Origin: Bacillota bacterium
Lineage (GTDB): Bacteria > Bacillota > Clostridia > Lachnospirales > Lachnospiraceae
Length of the DNA: 34,456 nucleotides
Assembly: GCA_023443225.1 (NCBI GenBank)
Contig: JAEZVF010000044.1
Coordinates: forward strand, 1-34,456
Direction: 5' to 3'
The notes beneath the pieces were generated by a model. It did no database searches and was not told where the DNA came from. It saw nothing but the letters and a program-made list of their open reading frames with translations. Of this stretch, positions 16,128 through 24,694 are shown one piece after another. The translations under genes and the position numbers were made by a program. How positions within the stretch are numbered: the stretch's first letter is position 1; each line of letters begins with the position of its first letter.

Positions 16128-17945
16128 ATGAATTTATTAAATGTCGAAAAGATGAGCAAAAGTTATACAGATAAAATATTATTCGATTCTGTTACCTTAG
16201 GAATTAATGAAGGAGATAAAATCGGAGTAATTGGTATAAATGGAACCGGTAAATCTACCTTGCTAAAAATGATAGCAGGGTTAGAGGAACCGGATGAAGG
16301 GGCTGTAATAAAAGGAAAAACAATAAGAGTTGAATACCTAGCCCAAACTCCAGTTTTTAGAGATGATCTTAATATCCTGGAAAATGTAGTTTTTGGGAAA
16401 AAAGCAGAAGAAGAATATCGCAATTTAGAAGGCGAAGCAAAAACCATGCTTGAAAAGCTGGGCATAATCGAATGGAATGGAAAAATAGACACCTTATCCG
16501 GCGGTCAGAAGAAACGGGTTGCCTTAGTAAGAACGTTATTAACACCAGCAGAGATTTTGGTATTGGACGAGCCAACCAATCATTTGGACGATCAGATGGC
16601 TGAATGGTTGGAAGATTATCTAAAGAAATATCAGGGTGCATTAATTATGGTTACTCATGATCGTTATTTTCTAGATAAAGTCACTAATAAAATTGTCGAA
16701 ATAGATAAAGGAAGTATCTATACTTATATAGCCAATTATACAAAATTCCTGCAGTTAAAAGCAGAGCGGGAAGATATGGAGATGGCGACAGAACGTAAAA
16801 AGAAGAGCCTGTATCGAATGGATCTGGAATGGATGCTTCGTGGGGCTAGAGCTAGATCAACAAAACAAAAGGCTCATATACAACGTTTTGAAGAGTTAAG
16901 AGACCGAAAAGTAATAGATAAGGACAGTAATATAGAGATAAATGCATTGTCCTCTAGATTAGGCAGAAAAACAATTGAAATCAATCAAGTCAGTAAGTCC
17001 TTCAAAGGTCAAAAGCTCGTCGAGGACTTTTCTTATATATTATTAAAAAATGATCGAATCGGTATTGTCGGACCCAATGGTTGTGGAAAAACTACACTTT
17101 TAAAGATTATTACGGGAAATCTTAATCCAGATGAAGGAACAGTTGAAATTGGTGAAACTGTTAAAATAGGTTATTTTTCTCAAGAAAATGAGTATATGGA
17201 TCAAAGCCTTAAGGTGATTGAGTATATACGAAATGTAGCAGAATATATAGAGACCAGTGAAGGCAGTGCCAGTGCCTCCCAGATGCTGGAGCGTTTCTTG
17301 TTCACCGGTGCCATGCAATATTCCTTGATATCTAAATTATCCGGAGGGGAAAGACGTAGATTATATTTGCTAAAAGTATTGATGGAGGCTCCGAATGTAT
17401 TAATACTTGATGAGCCTACCAATGACCTAGATATTCAGACCCTTACAATATTAGAGGATTATTTGGATAGTTTTCCTGGTATCGTAGTAACAGTCTCCCA
17501 TGACCGGTATTTCTTAGACCGGATTATTAATCGGATTTTTGCGTATGAAGGTAATGGTAAGATAAGACAATACGAGGGCGGATTTACGGATTATAAAGAC
17601 GCTGTTGAGGCAAGAAAAGAAGCTGATGAAATTGGGAATAACACAAAAGAAAAGCCTTCTAATAAAGTTGAAATCAGCAATACAAAGGCAAAACCGAAAG
17701 ATATTAAGCTAAAATTCACTTATAACGAACAAAAGGAATTCAATGAAATCGATTCAGTGATAGCAGCCTTAGAAACTTCGATTGAAGAACTTGACCATCA
17801 AATAGAAGAATCATCTGCTAACTATGCAAAGCTAAGCGAACTAATGTCAAGGAAAGATGAAATTGAAAAAGAATTGGAAGAAAAAATGGATCGTTGGGTT
17901 TATTTAAATGACCTTGCAGAGCAGATAAATAAAAACAAACAATAA
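16128..17945 (+). CDS. ABC-F family ATPase (Uup/EttA-like, ribosome-associated)
   Basis: 605 residues, two ABC domains in one chain and no membrane segments. First domain: Walker A GINGTGKST (36-44), signature LSGGQ (123-127), Walker B LVLDEPTNHLDD. Second domain: Walker A GPNGCGKT (315-322), signature LSGGERRR, Walker B LILDEPTNDLD. Between them is the basic/charged linker (about 215-290, MLRGARARSTKQKAHI) that in ABC-F proteins reaches into the ribosomal E site. The C-terminal 70 residues, rich in Glu/Lys, predict a coiled coil as in Uup. Members act on stalled or antibiotic-bound ribosomes; which applies here is not decidable. AAGGAG lies before the ATG. Confidence 0.93.
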   Translation: MNLLNVEKMSKSYTDKILFDSVTLGINEGDKIGVIGINGTGKSTLLKMIAGLEEPDEGAVIKGKTIRVEYLAQTPVFRDDLNILENVVFGKKAEEEYRNLEGEAKTMLEKLGIIEWNGKIDTLSGGQKKRVALVRTLLTPAEILVLDEPTNHLDDQMAEWLEDYLKKYQGALIMVTHDRYFLDKVTNKIVEIDKGSIYTYIANYTKFLQLKAEREDMEMATERKKKSLYRMDLEWMLRGARARSTKQKAHIQRFEELRDRKVIDKDSNIEINALSSRLGRKTIEINQVSKSFKGQKLVEDFSYILLKNDRIGIVGPNGCGKTTLLKIITGNLNPDEGTVEIGETVKIGYFSQENEYMDQSLKVIEYIRNVAEYIETSEGSASASQMLERFLFTGAMQYSLISKLSGGERRRLYLLKVLMEAPNVLILDEPTNDLDIQTLTILEDYLDSFPGIVVTVSHDRYFLDRIINRIFAYEGNGKIRQYEGGFTDYKDAVEARKEADEIGNNTKEKPSNKVEISNTKAKPKDIKLKFTYNEQKEFNEIDSVIAALETSIEELDHQIEESSANYAKLSELMSRKDEIEKELEEKMDRWVYLNDLAEQINKNKQ

Positions 17946-17975
17946 GATAGTGAAGCAGTAATATTAAAATGCATC

Positions 17976-18008
17976 AAAAACCGGAACAGGATACTGTGAC
18001 CGGTTTTT
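17976..18008 (+). terminator. Rho-independent terminator after the ABC-F gene
   Basis: AAAAACCGG (17976-17984) pairs with CCGGTTTTT (18000-18008), running into a T6 tract. Its A-rich left arm would also serve the minus strand. Confidence 0.85.
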
Positions 18009-18112
18009 TGTGTTTGCTGATGTTGTCATAAATAATATTTGAAAAGAATATAATAACATGAGGACAAAAGTGCCACGAGTTAAGAGCACTAATCTAGAAA
18101 AGGGAGTTGAAG

Positions 18113-19393
18113 ATGCCTGACTATATAAGATTAGTTTCATACATCTACAATTATGAAGAAGGAGTAAAAAGGAACAACGTAGGGTATGCTCGAGTAGAAG
18201 CACGCAATGGGCAGTGTAAATGTACCCTTCATATAGCGGCACCTAGTTTAAATGATAAGCAACTGAAAGCATACCTATTTAAACGTCATGAGGAAGGCAT
18301 ACATGGTATTTTACTCGGTACGTTACAGGTAAGGAATGGCGTAGGAGATTTTAAGACAATAACCGACTCAAATCATATTATGAAGTCGCCATATAGTATA
18401 AATGATATGGGTGGAATCGTTATTTACTTCTCTGATAGCAAATTCTTTGCCAGTGAATGGGATGATATACCCATTACGAAAGAGATTGTTGCTGCCATAG
18501 ATGATGAGCCAGAGAAAAAGAAGGCTATAGCGGAGCAAGCTCAAAAAACGGAGCAAGCTCAAAAAACAGAGCAAGCTCAAAAAACAGAGCAAGCTCAAAA
18601 AATGGAACAAGATGTTGGACAAAGTAGAAATGTGCAATCAGAAATACCTCAGGAAAATCAAAAAATATCTGTAGAATTAGAACAGCCAGAAGCAGCAGAA
18701 CTACATAAAGACATGTCAATTCCAGAAGCAGCAGAACTACATAAAGACATGTCAATTCCAGAAGCGACCTCTACTCACCAAGAACAAGAAGAAGAGGGTG
18801 ATGATGAGATGCCGCAGGAGATGTCGGTTCCAGAAGAGAGGACTACTCCTTGGGAAAAAGAAATTGACTATGGTCAGGACCTGACATACAACCTTGCTTC
18901 GGATGATCCGGATGTACTTTGTGAAAGTGAAGACATGAAAGAGCTAGAAGAAAGGACACAAGATTGTCTAGGTAAGGAAGAAAAACAGAGTAACAGGTAT
19001 TCTTATTGTGGGAGTAAGACGATCTTTGAGGATCATCCATTAGCAAAAAGAATATATAAAACATTTCCTAGAATGTATCCATTTGAAGATAATGATGTAG
19101 CATGGTGTGTAAGAATGGAACCACAGGACATCGGTTTATTTCCTATGGAAGCTTGGGTTTTGGGAAACAACAGTTTCCTTTTACATGGCTATTATAGCTA
19201 TCGACATCTGATTTTTGCTAGAATTAATGATAGGAATGGAATCAATTACATAATTGGAGTACCGGGAGTATATCATAACAGAGAAAAGTTTATGGCAAAA
19301 ATGTTTGGATTTGAGAACTTCAAAAGTGTAAAAAGAAAGGAATTAAGAGCCGGGGAGTTCGGGTATTGGTATATTCCGATTGTTCTTCGCTAA
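18113..19393 (+). CDS. Protein of unknown function with variable repeat linker, Lachnospiraceae type
   Basis: 426 residues, soluble, no signal or membrane helix. I use the ATG at 18113, with GGGAG 6 nt upstream. An N-terminal domain (about 1-125, YIRLVSYIYNYEEGVK ... GVGDFKTI) and a C-terminal domain (about 305-426, FPRMYPFEDNDVAWCVRMEP ... GYWYIP) look like ordered folds. They are joined by about 180 acidic, Gln/Glu-rich residues containing tandem repeats: four EQAQK(T/M) units and two PEAAELHKDMSI units. I recall similar two-ended proteins in Lachnospiraceae annotated only as a DUF (possibly DUF6128), so the function is unknown. It stands alone between two terminators. Confidence 0.85.
   Translation: MPDYIRLVSYIYNYEEGVKRNNVGYARVEARNGQCKCTLHIAAPSLNDKQLKAYLFKRHEEGIHGILLGTLQVRNGVGDFKTITDSNHIMKSPYSINDMGGIVIYFSDSKFFASEWDDIPITKEIVAAIDDEPEKKKAIAEQAQKTEQAQKTEQAQKTEQAQKMEQDVGQSRNVQSEIPQENQKISVELEQPEAAELHKDMSIPEAAELHKDMSIPEATSTHQEQEEEGDDEMPQEMSVPEERTTPWEKEIDYGQDLTYNLASDDPDVLCESEDMKELEERTQDCLGKEEKQSNRYSYCGSKTIFEDHPLAKRIYKTFPRMYPFEDNDVAWCVRMEPQDIGLFPMEAWVLGNNSFLLHGYYSYRHLIFARINDRNGINYIIGVPGVYHNREKFMAKMFGFENFKSVKRKELRAGEFGYWYIPIVLR
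18533..18604 (+). repeat. Four tandem 18-bp in-frame repeats
   Basis: Units GAGCAAGCTCAAAAAAC(A/G) repeat with only one or two changes (the last ends ATG), encoding EQAQKT three times, then EQAQKM. Unit length is a multiple of three, so copy changes keep the frame. Confidence 0.9.
18686..18757 (+). repeat. Two identical tandem 36-bp in-frame repeats
   Basis: Copies at 18686-18721 and 18722-18757 are identical and encode PEAAELHKDMSI twice; a third, diverged start (PEA) follows. Identity at the DNA level implies recent duplication. Confidence 0.9.
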
Positions 19394-19460
19394 TACCTAA
19401 TCGTTTAGGAACATTAATAAACGCAAAAAGAGAGTGTCGCAAATGTCTATGTTAATAATA

Positions 19461-19490
19461 ATAGCGAGGGAATCATTCTCTCGCTATTTT
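19461..19490 (+). terminator. Terminator after the repeat-linker protein gene
   Basis: ATAGCGAGGGAA (19461-19472) pairs with TTCTCTCGCTAT (one G-U), ending in TTTT. It may work in both directions, for the minus-strand acetyltransferase as well. Confidence 0.75.
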
Positions 19491-19569
19491 GTGAGCTATA
19501 GATATAATAGATAGTTAGGTCGCAGGAGATCATTTTATATTCAAAGTGTAAGCGAATCGTAGTTAATAG

Positions 19570-20118
19570 TTAAGAGTGACAAACAAGAGCATATCTAGCA
19601 TGGTCTTCCCACTTGTTGTTAATTCTGATACTGGATTTGCTTAAACCTTCATAAGAAAATCCGAGTTTTTTAATTAGTTTAATGGAGCGATTATTGGAGG
19701 GCATGATATTTGCTTCTATCCTATGCAAACCATACTCTTCGAATAGCAATCCCATTGCGGATTGTACACTTTCTAGAGCATATCCGTTACCTATATAGTC
19801 GTGATCCAGCTTATAACCAAGCTGACAACAGGAATAAGATCCACGTATGATATTATAAAAGTTAACAGAACCTATAATTTTTTGTGGGTTGTTACAGTGA
19901 AAAACCCAATAGCGTAATAATTTGCTATTCATTATCAGATTATATTCTACGGCTAAAGAAAGGCGCTGATAAGAAAGAGTATAAAAATTTGCTTCACGTT
20001 CCGGTTCCCAAGGCTCAAAATACTCCTTGTTCTTTTCATAAAACAATAATACTTTTTCTGCATCTTTCGGGTGTAAGATAGACAATATGAGATGATCCGT
20101 AGTACAAGTCATTTGCAT
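19570..20118 (-). CDS. GNAT-family N-acetyltransferase (RimJ/RimL-like)
   Basis: 182 residues. Single GNAT domain with LILSILHPKDAEKV at the start (beta 1/alpha 1), LGYKLDHDYIGNGYALES as the acetyl-CoA binding motif A (Gly-x-Gly-x-Ala form), and HRIEANIMPSNNRSIKLIKKLGF typical of the RimJ/RimL group that modifies protein N-termini or small amines. Substrate unknown. AGGAG is 8 nt before the ATG at 20118. It lies 53 bp after the radical SAM gene in the same direction, so co-transcription is likely. Confidence 0.88.
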   Translation of the reverse strand: MQMTCTTDHLILSILHPKDAEKVLLFYEKNKEYFEPWEPEREANFYTLSYQRLSLAVEYNLIMNSKLLRYWVFHCNNPQKIIGSVNFYNIIRGSYSCCQLGYKLDHDYIGNGYALESVQSAMGLLFEEYGLHRIEANIMPSNNRSIKLIKKLGFSYEGLSKSSIRINNKWEDHARYALVCHS

Positions 20119-20171
20119 GTTCTATTCTCCTGATCGTTATACTTATGCAACGTGGTTACATATAAGTTATA

Positions 20172-20867
20172 CTAATCTATGCCCCGAACACCCACGTTAT
20201 GTATATACGGGAGCAATGCATCTCTAAATTCATTTAATTCAGCTTTGGTATAACTATGAAATCCAGGGCATATAATATCTCCGGAATCTTTATATGGTTG
20301 AAGATAATATTCTTTTGCCCCTTGTATCCACTTTCCAATCGATATCATATCTTCTTTTGTATGATGTTCCTTTACGACGGTAGTTCTGAATTCGTAGTCG
20401 ATCGTAGAGGATAAGAGAAGAGAGATACTTTCAGATATTCTCGCAACATCATAAGAATTCAATCCTGTAGAAAGGGCATATTTATCTTTGGAATTCTTAA
20501 TATCCATAGCAACGTAGTCAATAGAATGACTTGTTATCAAGTCTTGTATCAAAGTAGGATTGGTTCCGTTCGTATCCAGTTTTACGAGCAAGCCCATATC
20601 TTTGATTCGCTTTATAAATTTTTTAAGACCAGGATAAAGCGTCGGTTCACCACCTGTAATACAGACACCTTCCAGTACCCCTTTTCTTTTTGCTAATGTA
20701 TTGAAAATTTCTTCTTCAGGAATTGTCGGTTGATTCGTTGGTGCTAGTACTAGCGATGCATTGTGACAATAAGGACATCGGAAATTACAGCCGCCAAGGA
20801 ATATTGTAGAAGCCAGATGTCCCGGATAATCTAGTAAAGTTGTTTTGTTAAAACCGTGTATTTGCAT
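20172..20867 (-). CDS. nrdG: Anaerobic ribonucleotide reductase-activating protein-like radical SAM enzyme
   Basis: 231 residues. The radical SAM cluster motif CNFRCPYC gives Cys27, Cys31 and Cys34 binding a 4Fe-4S cluster; TGGEPTLYPGL is the GGE SAM-binding motif. The start MQIHGFNKTTLLDYPG matches the NrdG-like subfamily that makes a glycyl radical in class III ribonucleotide reductase. No nrdD lies in this window, so the partner is elsewhere and the exact target is inferred; a generic glycyl-radical activase is the alternative. AGGG precedes the ATG at 20867. Its presence implies that the cell has anaerobic dNTP synthesis besides the class Ia nrdAB at 1840-5245. Confidence 0.82.
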   Translation of the reverse strand: MQIHGFNKTTLLDYPGHLASTIFLGGCNFRCPYCHNASLVLAPTNQPTIPEEEIFNTLAKRKGVLEGVCITGGEPTLYPGLKKFIKRIKDMGLLVKLDTNGTNPTLIQDLITSHSIDYVAMDIKNSKDKYALSTGLNSYDVARISESISLLLSSTIDYEFRTTVVKEHHTKEDMISIGKWIQGAKEYYLQPYKDSGDIICPGFHSYTKAELNEFRDALLPYIHNVGVRGID

Positions 20868-21052
20868 GTTCCCTGCTTTCTAAAGTACCTATACTTAATT
20901 CTTATATTTTGCTTTAACTTGCTACCTATCATGCTTCGTGTTAAGATAAATATAGCAGATGAAGCAGAATTCGTCCATAGGTTATACCTTTTATTTTATG
21001 TGTTTATTAAGTTTGAGCACATGTAGTTAATAACAGATTGGAGTAGACAGCA

Positions 21053-21520
21053 GTGGATATAAAATATATGAAAGAAGCTATAAAAGAAGCAAAAAAAGCG
21101 GCTAAAATTGGAGAGGTTCCAATTGGATGTGTTATTGTATTTAATAATAAAATAATTGCTAGAGGGTATAATAAGCGTAATACAAAAAAGACTACCTTAG
21201 CCCATGCTGAACTGGCAGCAATTCAGAAAGCTAGCAAAGTCTTAGGGGATTGGAGATTAGAAGATTGTACTATGTATGTTACTTTAGAGCCTTGTCAAAT
21301 GTGCTCTGGTGCAATTGTTCAAGCAAGAATCAAGAAAGTTGTGGTTGGTACAATGAACCCTAAGGCTGGCTGTGCGGGTTCTATATTAAATATTCTCAAA
21401 ATGAAAGAATTTAATCATCAGGTTGAACTGATAACTGGGGTGATGGAAGAAGATTGTGCTGCAATTCTTCAAGAATTTTTCCGAGATTTACGAATAAGAA
21501 ATAAGCAAGAAAAACGCTAA
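21053..21520 (+). CDS. tadA: tRNA-specific adenosine-34 deaminase
   Basis: Converts the wobble adenosine of tRNA-Arg(ACG) to inosine. 155 residues. Zinc site HAE (in TLAHAELAAI, with catalytic Glu) and PCQMC (two Cys) are intact, as is the CGxxxN-like NPKAGCAGS segment. The start is GTG at 21053 with GGAG (21040-21043) 9 nt upstream; an in-frame ATG at 21068 lacks a ribosome site and would remove conserved N-terminal helix residues. The tadA-ffs neighbourhood is common in Firmicutes; here dnaX does not follow. Confidence 0.94.
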   Translation: MDIKYMKEAIKEAKKAAKIGEVPIGCVIVFNNKIIARGYNKRNTKKTTLAHAELAAIQKASKVLGDWRLEDCTMYVTLEPCQMCSGAIVQARIKKVVVGTMNPKAGCAGSILNILKMKEFNHQVELITGVMEEDCAAILQEFFRDLRIRNKQEKR

Positions 21521-21536
21521 AACCAAAGATTGGTGA

Positions 21537-21569
21537 TTGACTTTTCTAAAGATAACAAGTATACTTGTT
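21537..21569 (+). promoter_or_regulatory. SRP RNA promoter with a palindrome over the -10 box
   Basis: TTGACT (21537-21542) and TATACT (21560-21565) with 17-nt spacing. The -10 box lies within a perfect 16-bp palindrome, AACAAGTATACTTGTT (21554-21569). Confidence 0.8.
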
Positions 21570-21593
21570 CTTACCGATTATTTGTCAAAAAGT

Positions 21594-21859
21594 TTCCGTG
21601 CAGCCGGGGAGTTAGCGGTGCCCTGTACCTGCAATCCGCTACAGCAGGGGTGATGCCTTGCCTAGGGTGTCTTTTTGTAAGGCTGCCCCCTATAAGTGAT
21701 GTTGACGTTTGGGTCTTACGCAACAGGAATTCGTGAACCGTGTCAGGTCAGGAATGAAGCAGCACTAAGCGAAAGCTCCTGTGTGCCGCAAGGTTGCCTG
21801 AACCGAGTTAACTGTAGGGGTAACGCTTATGAAAAACATTCAAAGCAAGACGCACGGAA
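21594..21859 (+). ncRNA. ffs: Signal recognition particle RNA, large bacterial type
   Basis: About 265 nt, as in Bacillus 6S-type scRNA, including the Alu domain. The 5' CCGTGC (21596-21601) pairs with 3' GCACGG (21852-21857). The Alu part GGGGAGTTAGCGGTGCCCTG and the later TGTTGACGTTTGGGTC closely follow the Bacillus RNA. In helix 8, GTCAGGTCA-GGAA-TGAAGCAGC carries the GGAA tetraloop (21751-21754) closed by an A-U pair where Bacillus has C-G, and the partner strand GTGCCGCAAGGTTGCCTGA is conserved. The RNA binds Ffh to target proteins to the membrane. Exact ends are estimated. Confidence 0.95.
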
Positions 21860-21883
21860 TTTAAAATAAATTTTAGTCAAGAC

Positions 21884-21908
21884 GCCGATCTTTTAGATCG
21901 GCTTTTTT
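21884..21908 (+). terminator. Rho-independent terminator of ffs
   Basis: GCCGATC-TTTTA-GATCGGC (21884-21902) followed by T6. Confidence 0.92.
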
Positions 21909-21972
21909 GTATGATTGGCATGAATTGGTACTATTTTACTAATAAACGTTTGCATAAAATCTCAAGTTTTAC

Positions 21973-22001
21973 TTCCAGTTAATCAGAATATGGATTATAA
22001 T
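21973..22001 (+). promoter_or_regulatory. Possible promoter of the 779-residue protein gene
   Basis: TTCCAG (21973-21978, weak) and perfect TATAAT (21996-22001) with 17-nt spacing, 43 bp before the start codon. Confidence 0.5.
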
Positions 22002-22044
22002 AAGAATTAGTTATTCAATAATTCACCTAAGATGAGGAGAACAC

Positions 22045-24384
22045 ATGGGAATGGAAAAAACCTATAATGCTGTCAATCAATCGAATAAAGGCACAATAAT
22101 CTATTCTATAAATGAGCCGATTACTAGTGTATGCATTATACTAAAAGGCAGAGTTCTAACAGTGAATGAAGGATCAAAGATTCTTTTGGGTTCAGGAAGT
22201 TTTCTGGGTATTAGCGATTTAATCGCAGGACAATTCCAGAATTCCTATATCGCATTTGACGATGTAACCTTCTATTGCTTCCCGATTCAGCAAAGTGACG
22301 ATTTGGTTAATATTTTTGCATTGAACAAAGATTACAGGGGTTTAGCGATAGCCTCCTTAGTTAGATATCTAAATGAGTTAGAAAATATTTATTCCAGCTT
22401 ACTTATGAATGCAAAACAATTGTTTGGGTTCATGAATACTAACTATGGTGTTTACATGGACATGGGTAAGAAATTAGGATATCCGGTTAAGGGAATTCCA
22501 TCTATTCAGGATATGGCCCCGTACAATGGCGACTTTGAGATAGATGAAAGGAAGTTATTGTATTATAAAGAGGGCTCTAAGGTTATACTTGATGTGTGGA
22601 AATTATTCTGTTCTAGCAGTGATGTTATGACCATTTATCTTGCAGAAGATATCTCGGAATTAATTCTGCAGCTAAACAACGAAAATATTAGATTATCTTC
22701 ATATATTTTAGAGTTATTTGATGGACTAATGAGTAACAATGAAAGTTGTTTGTTTAAAAGCTTAGCTGCACTTGCTATCTCAATTGAAGATGCAAATGGT
22801 TATAATGGTGAATTAATACATATTATTGACAAAGCGGTGGAGCAGATCAATGTAATTGAGAATTTGTTTCGTGATAAAATTGGCAGGAAATTGACGGTAG
22901 ATCGAAATCGCATGGAGGAAATTTATTATACACTTTTGTCAAAAGGAAGTGAGCGAGACGAACAGGTTAGCAGTCAATTCAAATATACTCAGAGTGAGAT
23001 TCAACAGATTGATAAAGATTATTGTAATTCCTTAAAACAGATTCTGGCATATGGAGAATTAGAGTCGGAGAAGGCTGAACAATTTGAACAATTACTGCTT
23101 ACTTTTATGAACCTTAGTGATAAACTTACCACAGATGACAGTGTAAGGGCCTTACGCAGAAAGCTATCCGATTTATTTTATGATTTATATGAATTGGTGT
23201 TCTTCCGGGCTTATGATGACAAAGAGCTTCCTAGAATAGTCGATTTATTTTTGAAATATGGTTTTGTCGATGAAAGATTGTTAACAAAGGAACAATTAAG
23301 AGAACTATACTTCTTAGAGGATGAGAATCAGAACAACGGTGGGGCGTGCCATGTCTATAACATGAAAGAATGGCTTACTGAAATATATAAAGGGAATAAA
23401 GAACCGTCGAAAAATGATTTTGATTTAGATTATAGAGATATGTTAAGAGACAAGAAAAAAAGAGGAGAAATTACCGAGGCACAAGAAAAGGAACTCCATT
23501 TTAATCTTCCCTATAAAGTTAGTTATGAAATACGTAATATGTTCCGGTATAATCATCGTTTGGTAAATGGGCAAATCACAACATTTGTGCCTTTCCTATG
23601 GGGAGACAGTATTGTACAGAGCATTCAGAAACTATTGCTAACAAAAGAAGGTGTTAATGCTGCCATACAAGAATTGTTGCAAATTGATTATTCAGTATTC
23701 CACCGAGAGGTATTATACGTAGATGAGGAGAAGGGAATAAAGAAGGAATATATCATGAAACAGGTATTCCCGGACATTGTATTGTTGCCAACGGTAGGTT
23801 ATAAAGGTATTATGTGGCAGGAAATCACAGGAAAGCGAAAGAGTAACGAGGGCCGCTTTTTCTTTCCGATATTCTCAGAAGTATCACTTAAAGAGTTATT
23901 GATTAAAGTACTTGGTAGATTTCGATGGGAATTATGCAGGAGTATTCAAGGTACTTCATGGAATAATATAAAATACAAATCGTTGACTTCAGAATATGCC
24001 GACTACATACAGTTTTACAGAAAGAATCATGACCTTTCTGAAGACGCTAAAGAGAAGGTTAAAAGTCAAATACAAAAGGGCAAAAACAACTACAGGGAGA
24101 TCTTTGTTCTTGATTATGAGGCTTGGATAAAAGGTGAATCAAATGGAGCTTTGCGTCTGAATAAAGTAGCCAGAGAATTACTCGCCACATATTGCCCATT
24201 TAGTAAACCAATTCGAGATAAGTTAAGTGGACAACCATTATTTACAGATGCAATGGCTAGATTTCACCGTAATAATTTAAAAAAGGTTAGAGATTTGGAG
24301 CTTCGATATCGGGCACTGGAAAAAGAGAATATCGAACTAACCGAAGAATTGATGGAAACTGTTATATTTTACAGGGACTTATAG
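22045..24384 (+). CDS. Large protein with cyclic-nucleotide-binding-like N-terminus; function unknown
   Basis: 779 residues, no signal peptide or clear membrane helix. Residues about 10-105 have the outline of a cupin-like cNMP-binding domain (KGTIIYSINEPITSVCIILK, GRVLTVNEGSKILLGSGSFL, ISDLIAG), but I do not see the full phosphate-binding cassette of CRP-type domains, so ligand binding is uncertain. The remaining about 670 residues are helix-rich with several charged stretches, a Cys near 440, and a C-terminal coiled coil (RALEKENIELTEELMETV). No HTH or enzyme motif is recognisable. AGGAG is 7 nt before the ATG. It follows ffs where many Firmicutes have dnaX. Probably a Lachnospiraceae-specific family. 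Confidence 0.8.
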   Translation: MGMEKTYNAVNQSNKGTIIYSINEPITSVCIILKGRVLTVNEGSKILLGSGSFLGISDLIAGQFQNSYIAFDDVTFYCFPIQQSDDLVNIFALNKDYRGLAIASLVRYLNELENIYSSLLMNAKQLFGFMNTNYGVYMDMGKKLGYPVKGIPSIQDMAPYNGDFEIDERKLLYYKEGSKVILDVWKLFCSSSDVMTIYLAEDISELILQLNNENIRLSSYILELFDGLMSNNESCLFKSLAALAISIEDANGYNGELIHIIDKAVEQINVIENLFRDKIGRKLTVDRNRMEEIYYTLLSKGSERDEQVSSQFKYTQSEIQQIDKDYCNSLKQILAYGELESEKAEQFEQLLLTFMNLSDKLTTDDSVRALRRKLSDLFYDLYELVFFRAYDDKELPRIVDLFLKYGFVDERLLTKEQLRELYFLEDENQNNGGACHVYNMKEWLTEIYKGNKEPSKNDFDLDYRDMLRDKKKRGEITEAQEKELHFNLPYKVSYEIRNMFRYNHRLVNGQITTFVPFLWGDSIVQSIQKLLLTKEGVNAAIQELLQIDYSVFHREVLYVDEEKGIKKEYIMKQVFPDIVLLPTVGYKGIMWQEITGKRKSNEGRFFFPIFSEVSLKELLIKVLGRFRWELCRSIQGTSWNNIKYKSLTSEYADYIQFYRKNHDLSEDAKEKVKSQIQKGKNNYREIFVLDYEAWIKGESNGALRLNKVARELLATYCPFSKPIRDKLSGQPLFTDAMARFHRNNLKKVRDLELRYRALEKENIELTEELMETVIFYRDL

Positions 24385-24459
24385 TACGCCTGAATATTCT
24401 GACAATTTGCATGAACAATCAAAGTTCAAAGAATATATACAAATCAACCTAAAAGTGTA

Positions 24460-24488
24460 TTGACAAATTCAGGTTCCTGTTTTATAAT
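24460..24488 (+). promoter_or_regulatory. Perfect-consensus sigma-A promoter
   Basis: TTGACA (24460-24465), 17-nt spacer, TATAAT (24483-24488): both boxes and the spacing are ideal. It drives a 29-codon ORF and no conventional gene before a terminator at 24918-24962. Confidence 0.88.
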
Positions 24489-24561
24489 TGTTTTATAGAA
24501 ACAAACATAAATCTGAATTAACAGATATTGAGGTTTTTATACGGGAAAGGAGGAGATTCCA

Positions 24562-24651
24562 ATGGGTTCGAGTGATGAAGCTGCAGAGGTCTTAGATATA
24601 CATTACATGCTAACTTGGATTCCTGCTGGAAAGGCCTCCAAGAAAGAGTAA
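24562..24651 (+). CDS. 29-residue small protein/peptide of unknown function
   Basis: A small ORF begins at ATG 24562 behind a very strong ribosome site, AAAGGAGGAG (24546-24555), 6 nt away. It ends at TAA 24649-24651. The peptide starts MGSSDEAAEVLDI, has a hydrophobic/aromatic middle (HYMLTWIPAG) and a basic tail (KASKKE). It has no Cys, no leader peptidase site and is too short for a membrane helix with flanks. With the ideal promoter 24460-24488 it should be highly expressed. It could be a signalling or regulatory peptide, or a leader peptide; I do not recognise it. Confidence 0.65.
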   Translation: MGSSDEAAEVLDIHYMLTWIPAGKASKKE

Positions 24652-24694
24652 AAATAAGAATAAATTATAATAAAATTAGTAACATCCACAGCAT

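Noticed and set aside
18368..18755. Leu/Phe-rich open frames on the minus strand
   Set aside because: They are mirrors of the EQAQKT and PEAAELHKDMSI repeat DNA, without ribosome sites.
21530..21736. 68-codon plus-strand frame after tadA
   Set aside because: It runs through the SRP RNA promoter and the 5' half of the SRP RNA.
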